From ELB16-189 sp018266435 (lineage in GTDB: Bacteria > Bacteroidota > Bacteroidia > Cytophagales > Cyclobacteriaceae), in contig CP126125.1 of assembly GCA_030123525.1 (NCBI GenBank), positions 2,170,001 through 2,234,000 on the forward strand: a stretch of 64,000 nt of DNA, in the 5' to 3' direction. Of this stretch, positions 52,742-61,277 are shown piece by piece. A program made the translations under genes and the position numbers. Position 1 is the first letter of the stretch, and each line of letters begins with the position of its first letter. The notes under the pieces were generated by a model. The model was not told the origin of the DNA and searched no databases. It saw only the letters and a list, made by a program, of their open reading frames with translations.

Positions 52742-54121
52742 ATGCAAAAAAATTGGAATTTACCCAAGCAAGTATGGTTGATCTTTGTTGCTTTGACAGA
52801 TTTCAGTTATTGTTTTGGGCAATTTCCTGAAAAACTAAAAAACGGGCTGCGTTATGAGCTGGACAGCACCGGAAGGCACAGCATTACACTTAACATGACT
52901 GCACAGCTCTGGACACGCTACACCGAACATAATCCCGGCACGGTAGTGATGACTCAACCACAAAATAGCACCACCGATATAAGCATCAGGCGTATGCGTT
53001 TTATTTTAAGTGGCGCATTGACTGATCGCATAAATTTTTTTGTACAGTTTGGGCAAAACAACCTAAACTACCTCTCCGCACGAAAAGCCGGCAGTTTTTT
53101 TCACGATATAACAGCCGATTATGCAGTGATTAAAAAAAAATTATCGATTGGTGCAGGGCTGAACGGGTGGAATGGCCCTTCGCGCTTTTCAAATATGTCG
53201 GTTTCATCTACAGTTGCCCTAGACCCGCCCATCTTTCAGGAAGTAACTAACGACACGTATGATCAGTTTGTACGAAAGTTGGGTGTATATGCCAAAGGAA
53301 AATTAGAAAAACTGGATTACCGGATTTCGGTAAGCAAGCCCTTTATTATCCAAACCGCAGGCAATGCATCAGGCACAGAGCCGATAAATGGCTACTCATC
53401 GTTTTCCACATTGCCACCTCACTTAACTTACCAAGGATATCTTTCGTATCAATTTTTTGATCAGGAATCAAACTTTAGCCCGGCCATTGTGGGCTCATAC
53501 CTTGGCAGCAAAAAGGTGTTTAATATTGGCGGTGGATTTTATTACCAGAAAAATGGCGTGTTTCATTATTCCAATGTAGTGGCAAGAGATACTGTAAAAC
53601 AAAATATTGTCTTGCTTTCGCTGGATGCGTTTTACGATGCACCCTTGAACAGGCGAAAGGGAACGGCTATTAAAATTTACGGCTCGTTTTCACGGTATGA
53701 TTACGGTTATAATTTTATCCGTGTGGCGGGTGCCAATAATCCGGCAACCGCCTCAGCCCACACATCAGCAAACTCAGACCCCAACCGTTATTTTACGCAA
53801 TTCAATTATGGCAATGCTTACCCTTTTTTGGGTACAGGAAATATTGTCTACTGGCAAGTAGGGTATAAATTGAAAAATAAACTCTTGGGTGATCAGGGTA
53901 CCTTACAGCCTTATGCCGATTTTCAATACGCCAACTATGACCGCCTGTCTAACCCCATGTTTGTTTATAATATTGGGATAAACTGGCTGATCCATGGGAT
54001 TCAATCAAAGATTACCTTTAACTATAAAAACCGTCCCTACTTTATAGCCAACCCCAGTGGCACGATTACAGAAGACAGACGCCTTGGCGAGTGCGTACTT
54101 CAATACCAGGTGGCATTTTAG
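52742..54121 (+). CDS. Outer membrane porin, first of a tandem pair
   Basis: 459 residues with a signal peptide (about 1-26, ending Y-C-F-G-Q-F). The barrel begins S-I-T-L-N-M-T-A-Q-L-W-T-R-Y and R-R-M-R-F-I-L-S-G-A-L-T-D-R, the style of phosphate-selective porins O/P, and ends V-L-Q-Y-Q-V-A-F, a good BAM signal. Most of it is close to the gene at 54279-55640, so the pair arose by duplication. The solute is not known. Each gene has its own TAnnTTTG -7 box. Confidence 0.82.
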   Translation: MQKNWNLPKQVWLIFVALTDFSYCFGQFPEKLKNGLRYELDSTGRHSITLNMTAQLWTRYTEHNPGTVVMTQPQNSTTDISIRRMRFILSGALTDRINFFVQFGQNNLNYLSARKAGSFFHDITADYAVIKKKLSIGAGLNGWNGPSRFSNMSVSSTVALDPPIFQEVTNDTYDQFVRKLGVYAKGKLEKLDYRISVSKPFIIQTAGNASGTEPINGYSSFSTLPPHLTYQGYLSYQFFDQESNFSPAIVGSYLGSKKVFNIGGGFYYQKNGVFHYSNVVARDTVKQNIVLLSLDAFYDAPLNRRKGTAIKIYGSFSRYDYGYNFIRVAGANNPATASAHTSANSDPNRYFTQFNYGNAYPFLGTGNIVYWQVGYKLKNKLLGDQGTLQPYADFQYANYDRLSNPMFVYNIGINWLIHGIQSKITFNYKNRPYFIANPSGTITEDRRLGECVLQYQVAF

Positions 54122-54254
54122 TTACAGACCACTCTCACTCCGGTAATACATCCGGCTATTTCTTTAGTAGCGCATCAAATTTTTAAGTTTTTTAAACTTT
54201 AATAAAATGTTAATCAGGTAATATTGACTTAACATTCGGGTAATAAGGCCAGAG

Positions 54255-54262
54255 TAGGTTTG
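54255..54262 (+). promoter_or_regulatory. -7 box of the second porin gene
   Basis: TAGGTTTG matches TAnnTTTG and lies 16 bp before the ATG, with a TTG at 54224-54226. The flank (CAGA before, C after the box) resembles that of the first porin. Confidence 0.5.
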
Positions 54263-54278
54263 CAAGAAATTAAAGTCC

Positions 54279-55640
54279 ATGCAATTCTTGCCAATAAAAA
54301 AAGGTGCTTGGTTAGCCTTTATATCCATGGCAGGCTTTAGTTACTGTTTCGGTCAATTTCCTGAAAAACTAAAAAACGGTTTGCGTTTTGATTTAGACTC
54401 TACCAAGAGGCATCATATTACCCTTAATATGACTGCACAACTCTGGATGAGAAACACCGATCAAAATCCGGGCACTACCGTAGAAGCACAAACCCAAGCT
54501 AACACCACTGACATAAGTATTAGGCGCATCCGGTTTGTATTAAGCGGTGCACTTACCGATCGGGTGAATTTTTATGTTCAGTTCGGACAAAACAACCTGA
54601 ACTACTTGTCGGCACGTAAGTCAGGATTTTTTTTCCATGACATTACTGTGGATTATGCTGTTGCGAAAAAATACCTTTCGATAGGCGGGGGACTGAATGG
54701 ATGGAATGGGCCCTCACGTTTTTCTAATGCGGCCGTTTCCAGCATCCTTGTGTTAGACCCGCCCGGCTTTCAGGAAGTGACCAACGATACCTACGATCAG
54801 TTTGTGCGCAGGCTGGGTGTGTATGCCAAAGGAAAAATAGGCAAGCTGGATTATCGTCTGTCGGTGGCCAAGCCGTTTGTCATTCAAACTACCTCCGGTT
54901 CGGGTGTTGAGCCAATCAGTACGAATGCATCATTTTCCACACTGCCCCCTAGTTTTGTTCATCAAGGGTATTTTTCATACCAATTTTTTGATCAGGAAAA
55001 CAATGCCGGGCCCGCCATGACCGGATCTTATTTGGGCAAGAAAAAAATCTTTAACATAGGCGGAGGATTTTACTACCAACGGAATGCGATGTACCGTTTG
55101 GCAAACCACGATGTGGCCACTCAAGATACCGTAAAACAAGATATGAGATTGTTTGCCGTTGATATTTTTTATGAAGCACCCGTCAACGAAAAAAAAGGAA
55201 CGGCTATTTCTTGGTATGCCAGTTTTTCCAACTACAATTATGGAAATAATTTTATTCGGGTAGGAGGCCCAAACAATCCGGCCACAGGAACGAAATACAC
55301 CTCTTCGTCATTTACAAGTGCCAACTATGGCAATGCGTTTCCCTACCTCGGCACAGGCACTGTAGGCTACATTCAGTCAGCTTATAAATTTAGAGATGGG
55401 TTGTTGGGCGACCAAGGCACCCTGCAGCCATACCTTGATTGCCAGTATGCACAGTATGACAGGCTGAGTAACCCAATGTGCGTTTTTGATGTTGGTATCA
55501 ACTGGCTGATGAATGGAAATAATTCTAAAATCACTTTGAACTATCAAAACCGTCCATTCTTTGCGCCCACTACTACCGGAGACCTGGTGCAACAAGCAAG
55601 GTTGGCCGAGTGGGTGCTTCAATACCAGGTGGCGTTTTAG
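54279..55640 (+). CDS. Outer membrane porin, second of a tandem pair
   Basis: 453 residues; signal peptide ending Y-C-F-G-Q-F, then H-I-T-L-N-M-T-A-Q-L-W-M-R-N and R-R-I-R-F-V-L-S-G-A-L-T-D-R, and the same C-terminal V-L-Q-Y-Q-V-A-F. Differences from the first paralogue collect in the loops (for example near residues 45-60, 205-215 and 320-335), where pore selectivity would be set. Its stop abuts that of the converging idi gene with no base between. Confidence 0.82.
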   Translation: MQFLPIKKGAWLAFISMAGFSYCFGQFPEKLKNGLRFDLDSTKRHHITLNMTAQLWMRNTDQNPGTTVEAQTQANTTDISIRRIRFVLSGALTDRVNFYVQFGQNNLNYLSARKSGFFFHDITVDYAVAKKYLSIGGGLNGWNGPSRFSNAAVSSILVLDPPGFQEVTNDTYDQFVRRLGVYAKGKIGKLDYRLSVAKPFVIQTTSGSGVEPISTNASFSTLPPSFVHQGYFSYQFFDQENNAGPAMTGSYLGKKKIFNIGGGFYYQRNAMYRLANHDVATQDTVKQDMRLFAVDIFYEAPVNEKKGTAISWYASFSNYNYGNNFIRVGGPNNPATGTKYTSSSFTSANYGNAFPYLGTGTVGYIQSAYKFRDGLLGDQGTLQPYLDCQYAQYDRLSNPMCVFDVGINWLMNGNNSKITLNYQNRPFFAPTTTGDLVQQARLAEWVLQYQVAF

Positions 55641-56147
55641 TTACAGGTAGTCCTGCAAACGCTGCTCCATCATTTTTTTAAACCAAAAAGTAAATTCGTT
55701 AGGTTTTGTTTTGACCTGGTTTTTCAGCTCTTCCCAGTGCACCCACTTCCAGCCGGCTACCTCGTCAGAATTTATATTCGGTGTGCCTTCAAATTTTCCT
55801 ACAAAAACATGGTCGAGTTCATGCTCGATTAAATTGTTCAGTTCCGCGCGGTAGATGAACTTGTAGGCAAAATCAGTTTTCAGGTCAATGCCCATTTCCT
55901 GTTTCAGTTTTCGCTGGGTGGCTGTCTCCATCGTTTCGTGTGGCAACGGGTGGCTGCAGCAGGTATTGCTCCACAGCCCGGCACTGTGGTATTTTTCCAG
56001 CGACCGTTTTTGAATCAATACTTCGCCTTTTGAATTGAAAAGCAAAATTGAAAATGCGCGGTGGAGCACTCCCTTCCGGTGAGCTTCTATTTTTTCCATC
56101 ACGCCAATTTCGTTATCGGCTTCATCTACTAAAACTACCTGTTCCAT
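55641..56147 (-). CDS. idi: Isopentenyl-diphosphate delta-isomerase, type 1
   Basis: 168 residues, a Nudix-fold enzyme that interconverts IPP and DMAPP for isoprenoid synthesis. Metal ligands His29 (L-H-R-A-F-S-I) and His66, catalytic Cys at 63 or 64 (S-N-T-C-C-S-H-P) and Glu110 (E-H-E-L-D-H-V-F) are present, with the Nudix R-K-L-K-Q-E-M-G between. The length is slightly short of E. coli Idi (182). Single gene on the minus strand. Confidence 0.94.
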   Translation of the reverse strand: MEQVVLVDEADNEIGVMEKIEAHRKGVLHRAFSILLFNSKGEVLIQKRSLEKYHSAGLWSNTCCSHPLPHETMETATQRKLKQEMGIDLKTDFAYKFIYRAELNNLIEHELDHVFVGKFEGTPNINSDEVAGWKWVHWEELKNQVKTKPNEFTFWFKKMMEQRLQDYL

Positions 56148-56258
56148 CCACTAAGGGTAATGCTGTTGAGCAATTTAAAAGCCAAGATGGAATTTTTTTT
56201 CGGTAACTTGAAAGTGTACCGTTAAGTTTAAAACCATTTTTCTTTTTTCTTTGCAGCG

Positions 56259-58691
56259 ATGTATTCCACCGCCTTTCAAAAAGCCCTCGACTGGTTTTCC
56301 CAAAAGGGATGGAAGCCGTTCAGTTTTCAAACCGAAGCCTGGTATGCGTACTTAAACGGAAAAAGCGGGCTGGTTAATGCGCCCACCGGAAGTGGCAAAA
56401 CCTATTCATTGCTTGTTTCCATATTGCTGGAAGGAATTTTAACTAAAGAAAAGAACACACTCCAATCCATTTGGATTGCACCCATCCGTGCACTTAGCAA
56501 AGAGATTGAACACTCAGCCATTGAAGCCGTTCAAGGATTGGAATCATTTTGGAAAGTAGGTGTGCGCACGGGCGACTCTTCGGTTAAACAAAAGCAACGG
56601 CAACTGGAGAAGCCGCCTGAGCTACTGATTACCACACCCGAGAGTTTACATTTGCTGCTCACTCAAAAAAACTATGACAAATATTTCAGCAGTTTAAAAT
56701 CCATAGTTGTGGATGAGTGGCACGAACTCATTGGTTCTAAACGAGGAGTACTGGTAGAGCTTGCACTCTCGCGATTAAAGACCCTTTCGCCTAACCTGAA
56801 AATATGGGGCATTTCGGCCACCATCGGTAACATGCGACAATCGCTCCAGGTATTGCTCGGAAATAATTTTCAACTCAAAAATTTTACGACTGTAATATCT
56901 AAAACTGAAAAAAAGGTAGAGATAATTTCAGTACTGCCCGATGAAGTGCAGACGATGCCCTGGGCCGGCCACGTGGGGATTGCTTTGTTGGAAAAAACCA
57001 TTCCAATCATTTTAAACGGAAGAAGCACACTGATCTTTACTAACACACGATCCTTCGCTGAGATATGGTATCAAAAATTGCTCGACAAAGCGCCCGAACT
57101 TTCCGGGCAAATTGCCATGCACCATGGCTCAATCAGTGCTGAGTTGCGCAACTGGGTGGAAGACCAACTGCATGAAGGTAAACTGAAAGCGGTGGTTTGT
57201 ACATCAAGTTTAGATCTTGGAGTTGATTTTCGCCCGGTGGAAACCATCATTCAGGTGGGTAGCCCCAAAGGAGTAGCACGGTTTCTTCAGCGGGCCGGGC
57301 GAAGCGGACATCAGCCCGATGCCGTAAGTAAAATTTATTTTTTGCCTACCAACACATTAGAACTCATCGAAGCGGCCGCCTTGCGCGATGCCATCGAAAA
57401 AAAAATTGTGGAAGACCGGGTTCCGTATTTGCGTTCGTTTGATGTATTGAGTCAGTACTTGATTACTCTGGCAGTCTCCGATGGATTTCGGCCCGATCAG
57501 ATTTTGCAAGAGGTGAGGGGTACCAGCAGTTTTTCGTCCATTACCGATGACGAGTGGCTCTGGCTATTGAATTTTATTTCAACCGGTGGCCATGCGCTCA
57601 CGGCTTATGATGAATACCGGAAAGTAACGGCCATGGAGGGATTATGGCGAGTAGAGAACAAGCGCATCGCTTACCGCCATCGTCTTTCCATCGGCACGAT
57701 AGTGGGAGACAACTCACTGCTCATCAAGTTGCGAAGTAAATATTTAGGCTCAGTTGAAGAATACTTCATTTCAAGTTTGCACCCGGGCGATACGTTTTGG
57801 TTTGCCGGCCGAAGTTTGGAGTTAGTGCGTATCAAAGACATGGAAGCGCACGTTAAACTATCGAAAAAAAAATCGGGGCGTGTACCCTCCTGGCAAGGCG
57901 GCCGGATGCCGTTGTCATCACAGATGAGTGAGATGCTTCGTAATAAAATTGACGAAGCAGCCAATGAAAAAGAATGCGATGATGAAATGCGCTTTCTTCG
58001 GCCACTCATGAACTTGCAGCGTGAACTTTCACACCTACCGAAGCGAAATGAATTTTTGATCGAATATTTTCATACCGATGAGGGCTATCATGTGGTGATG
58101 TATCCATTTGAGGGAAGAAACGTGCACGAAGGTCTTGCAGCGCTGGTTGCCTACCGGCTGGCACAAATTAAACCGATTACGTTTTCACTCGCCATGAATG
58201 ATTATGGGTTTGAACTGCTTTCCGATCAGGAAATTCCGATTTACGAAGCGGTTGAAACCGATGTGCTCAGCGAAGAAAATTTATCGAAAGAAATTCAGGC
58301 AAGTATTAACGCTACAGAAATGGCACGCAGGAAATTTCGCGACATCGCCACCATTGCCGGGTTGGTGTTCAAAGGATTTCCGGGTAAACCGATCAGAGAA
58401 AAACATTTGCAGTCATCGGCACAGTTGTTTTTTAATGTCTTTAACGAATACGATTCCACTAATTTACTTTTGCTGCAGGCTTACGAAGAAGTGATGGATT
58501 TTCAATTGGAAGAAACACGAATGCGTAAAGCACTGCAGCGCATCCATCAACAAAAAATTGTTATTAAGGAGCCTGTTCGCCCGACCCCCTTTGCCTTTCC
58601 CATAATGGTAGACCGGCTGAGTCGTGATAAACTCACCACCGAGTCAATGGAAGACCGCATCATGAAAATGATGGTCCAGCACGAAAAATAA
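56259..58691 (+). CDS. Ligase-associated DEXH-box DNA helicase (Lhr-like)
   Basis: 810 residues. Walker A A-P-T-G-S-G-K-T-Y-S (41-50), motif II V-V-D-E-W-H-E (DEXH), motif III S-A-T-I-G-N, and the helicase C-terminal part with L-D-L-G-V-D-F and Q-R-A-G-R-S-G-H, then a winged-helix domain and an Lhr-type C-terminal domain. In many bacteria it is found with an ATP-dependent DNA ligase, an exonuclease and a phosphoesterase (PdeM) as a DNA-repair cluster. Here none of the three is next to it in the window. ATG at 56259 is 111 bp from the divergent idi start. Confidence 0.92.
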   Translation: MYSTAFQKALDWFSQKGWKPFSFQTEAWYAYLNGKSGLVNAPTGSGKTYSLLVSILLEGILTKEKNTLQSIWIAPIRALSKEIEHSAIEAVQGLESFWKVGVRTGDSSVKQKQRQLEKPPELLITTPESLHLLLTQKNYDKYFSSLKSIVVDEWHELIGSKRGVLVELALSRLKTLSPNLKIWGISATIGNMRQSLQVLLGNNFQLKNFTTVISKTEKKVEIISVLPDEVQTMPWAGHVGIALLEKTIPIILNGRSTLIFTNTRSFAEIWYQKLLDKAPELSGQIAMHHGSISAELRNWVEDQLHEGKLKAVVCTSSLDLGVDFRPVETIIQVGSPKGVARFLQRAGRSGHQPDAVSKIYFLPTNTLELIEAAALRDAIEKKIVEDRVPYLRSFDVLSQYLITLAVSDGFRPDQILQEVRGTSSFSSITDDEWLWLLNFISTGGHALTAYDEYRKVTAMEGLWRVENKRIAYRHRLSIGTIVGDNSLLIKLRSKYLGSVEEYFISSLHPGDTFWFAGRSLELVRIKDMEAHVKLSKKKSGRVPSWQGGRMPLSSQMSEMLRNKIDEAANEKECDDEMRFLRPLMNLQRELSHLPKRNEFLIEYFHTDEGYHVVMYPFEGRNVHEGLAALVAYRLAQIKPITFSLAMNDYGFELLSDQEIPIYEAVETDVLSEENLSKEIQASINATEMARRKFRDIATIAGLVFKGFPGKPIREKHLQSSAQLFFNVFNEYDSTNLLLLQAYEEVMDFQLEETRMRKALQRIHQQKIVIKEPVRPTPFAFPIMVDRLSRDKLTTESMEDRIMKMMVQHEK

Positions 58692-58759
58692 TACACACTC
58701 ACCATTCATCTTTTTTATAGATCAATTTTAAAAGGAAAGTAATACTTTTGAGGTTTGTC

Positions 58760-59572
58760 ATGATCCACCACCGCTATTTCTTGTTTCTTCTTGCCCGAAG
58801 AACACCTGCTTTTGCCGCTATTATTATTTTATTGAGTAGCCTGTCGTCTGTGGCACAAATTTCACCCCCCGGATTAGACGGAGCACGAAGTGTAAATTGG
58901 AATGCCATCGGGTTTACCCATCATTTTTCAAAAAAAATAAATTCATCGTTTTACTTCGGAGGGGAATACCAAAGTGATCCCACTACCGCGCAAATAAAAA
59001 AGCCTGGAATATTTGTACTTAACCAGGAAACGTATTGGAATTTTGCGAGCCGTTGGCAACTGGCATTTTGTGCCAGCTTCCGTAAAGAAGCGGTTTATCA
59101 GACTGCGGCACCTTATGATTTTGAAAACCCCGGATGGGCAAATGAAACAAGGTATTATTTGCGTTTGTTTTACCGATACAAACGCGGGCGCTGGTCGTTT
59201 GCCCATTCATTCAGACCGGAGTACCGGGGATTTTATACCACTTCGTGGAATCAGTGGCCGGTCGTTCCCATACAATTGAGGTTCAGATTGAAACTGCAAA
59301 CCACGTATGATTTAAAGTCGCATAATAATTCGCTGGTGGTAGCCAATGAGTGGCTGGAGGCTACCAATTATAATTCGTCTGTCATGCAGTGGGGCCAACT
59401 CACGTTTACCGAAGACCGGCTTTCCACGTACTTTCGTCATGCTTTTAAAAAACCCGATATGCTTTTTGATGCGGGCGTAATGCACCAGGTTTGGTTTGTT
59501 AACGGAGTGCATTACATTCCTTATCTGGCCTTTGATATTATTTTTCAAAACCCTTTCGGAAGAAAATCATGA
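58760..59572 (+). CDS. DUF2490-like outer membrane protein
   Basis: 270 residues from ATG 58760; a TTG four codons upstream is less likely. A signal peptide (about 1-35, ending S-V-A-Q-I) is followed by a barrel-like series of aromatic strands (N-W-N-A-I-G-F-T-H-H-F-S-K-K and R-W-S-F-A-H-S-F-R-P-E-Y-R). The end F-D-I-I-F-Q-N-P-F-G-R-K-S resembles DUF2490 proteins. It overlaps the hydrolase by four bases, so the two are one operon. Confidence 0.75.
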   Translation: MIHHRYFLFLLARRTPAFAAIIILLSSLSSVAQISPPGLDGARSVNWNAIGFTHHFSKKINSSFYFGGEYQSDPTTAQIKKPGIFVLNQETYWNFASRWQLAFCASFRKEAVYQTAAPYDFENPGWANETRYYLRLFYRYKRGRWSFAHSFRPEYRGFYTTSWNQWPVVPIQLRFRLKLQTTYDLKSHNNSLVVANEWLEATNYNSSVMQWGQLTFTEDRLSTYFRHAFKKPDMLFDAGVMHQVWFVNGVHYIPYLAFDIIFQNPFGRKS

Positions 59573-60561
59573 AACGAAAAATTATCTTCATCAGTTTTCC
59601 ATTTTTAGTTTTGGTGGCCTTGTATTTTCTCGGCCCCGAACCCTCGCGCCCGGTGTTTGACGCAGCCATGCCGTCTGTTCCTCAACAACCGGCCGAACTG
59701 GAAAAATATGTAGCAACCCGTGAAAGCAAACACCAGCTCAAACCCGACAACGAAGCAAGGATTGTGTGGGCTGACAGTTCGAAGAATAAAACCAAGTATA
59801 GCGTAGTGTACCTTCACGGTTTTTCAGCCAGCGAAGAAGAAGGCAACCCGGTGCATAGAGATTTCGCCAAAAAATTTGGATGCAATCTTTACCTGGCACG
59901 TTTGGCCGATCATGGAATTGATACAGTAGATCAACTGTTATACTTCACACCCGATCGCTGGTGGCAAAGCAGCAAAGAAGCACTGGCCATTGGCAAAGCA
60001 ATCGGTGAAAAGGTGATTGTGATGAGCACCTCTACAGGTGGTACAATGGCACTCATGCTGGCGGCAGAATATCCGCAAGATGTTTTTGCGTTGATCAGCA
60101 TGTCGCCAAATATTGCTATTAATGATCCCAACGCATGGCTGGCCAACAATCCGTGGGGCTTGCAGATAGCACGGTTAGTAATCGGAGGAAAGGAGCGGAG
60201 TTTTCCAAAAGATTCTGCCAAGGATAAATACTGGAATAATCCCTACCGGTTGGAGGCAGTGGTACAATTGGAAGAACTGCTCGAAGACAAAATGAACAGC
60301 GAAACATTCAGCAAAGTGAAATGCCCAAGTCTCACGCTCTATTATTATAAGAATGAAAAAGAACAAGACCCAACGGTGAAAGTGAGCGCCATGATTGAAA
60401 TGAACAAACAACTTAGCACGCCCGATTCGCTGAAAGAAATGGTGGCGATACCAAATGCCGGTGGACATGTATTGGGGTCGAGGATTGTATCAAAAGATAT
60501 TCCTGCAGTGGAAATGGCGGCAGAGAAGTTTGCAAAAGAAAAATTAAAGATGCAGCAGTAA
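59569..60561 (+). CDS. Alpha/beta hydrolase, membrane-anchored or secreted
   Basis: 330 residues with an N-terminal hydrophobic helix (about 5-21) and no clear cleavage site, so it may stay anchored. The fold is shown by V-V-Y-L-H-G-F-S-A-S and the nucleophile elbow M-S-T-S-T-G-G, which reads S-x-S-x-G instead of the usual G-x-S-x-G. A late G-G-H-V-L-G gives the His, and an Asp around 255-265 could complete the triad. Closest style is the serine aminopeptidase/lysophospholipase group. ATGA overlap with the preceding gene shows coupling. Confidence 0.85.
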   Translation: MKRKIIFISFPFLVLVALYFLGPEPSRPVFDAAMPSVPQQPAELEKYVATRESKHQLKPDNEARIVWADSSKNKTKYSVVYLHGFSASEEEGNPVHRDFAKKFGCNLYLARLADHGIDTVDQLLYFTPDRWWQSSKEALAIGKAIGEKVIVMSTSTGGTMALMLAAEYPQDVFALISMSPNIAINDPNAWLANNPWGLQIARLVIGGKERSFPKDSAKDKYWNNPYRLEAVVQLEELLEDKMNSETFSKVKCPSLTLYYYKNEKEQDPTVKVSAMIEMNKQLSTPDSLKEMVAIPNAGGHVLGSRIVSKDIPAVEMAAEKFAKEKLKMQQ

Positions 60562-60773
60562 GGGTAAAAGACTTAAAAATCAATTACCGGTTGGGCTATT
60601 CAAACCCAAGAAAATTTTTAGCAATTTTTTTGAAAGATTTACTCTATTCAATGCGGCTAGTAAAATGGTTATGCGTGGCGACAAAGATGTTTCTGCCGGG
60701 GTTTCTTTTGACCAGTTTTTTGAGTGCCCGGTTTCGGGCCATCAGGTAAGCTTAATGAAATAATAAAAAATAA

Positions 60774-60781
60774 TATCTTTG
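60774..60781 (+). promoter_or_regulatory. -7 box before the small hypothetical gene
   Basis: TATCTTTG, an exact TAnnTTTG match, 17 bp before the ATG at 60799. No matching -33 TTG is clear. The region 60562-60773 holds nothing else I can recognise. Confidence 0.45.
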
Positions 60782-60798
60782 TAGGCATATAAGAATCA

Positions 60799-61152
60799 AT
60801 GTCTTTACAAAAAGCCATAGTAGTAACAAAAGTTATCTTTTTAATTGCACTTATTGGTGTAGCCACTTTTTATGGTCAAAATTCTTTTGTAAAAAAAAGT
60901 ATCGTCACCTCATTTTTAACTAAAGAAGGTTCGTGCAAAGGCAACACCGGGTCGCAGCCTATAAACGAAGAAGAAGTTAAACACGGGAATGCATCTGACC
61001 AGAGACAAAATAGTGACGAACGTGATTTGAATGATTTTTTTGCAACCTCCCTTTCTGCACAAAATACAAAAACTGATTTCACAGACTTATACCATCAATT
61101 TGGTTTTAAAGAAATTCATTTTGAGATAATTACACCTCCTCCAGAGGTTTGA
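60799..61152 (+). CDS. Hypothetical small membrane or secreted protein
   Basis: 117 residues with a hydrophobic segment at about 10-27 (V-T-K-V-I-F-L-I-A-L-I-G-V-A) and a hydrophilic, charged remainder with many Asn, Asp and Glu, ending in P-P-P-E-V. I do not recognise it. It has its own -7 box and lies 125 bp before the SulP gene on the same strand, so co-transcription is possible. Confidence 0.5.
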   Translation: MSLQKAIVVTKVIFLIALIGVATFYGQNSFVKKSIVTSFLTKEGSCKGNTGSQPINEEEVKHGNASDQRQNSDERDLNDFFATSLSAQNTKTDFTDLYHQFGFKEIHFEIITPPPEV

Positions 61153-61277
61153 ACCCTTTCGTTTCTCATCCTGACTCATAGGGTCACTTTTAATTTTTTT
61201 CATTATACAGACTGGGTGTGTGTAGTCGCCAACGACTAAGGCATTACCCATTATCATTTTAACATTTAATTATCAAT

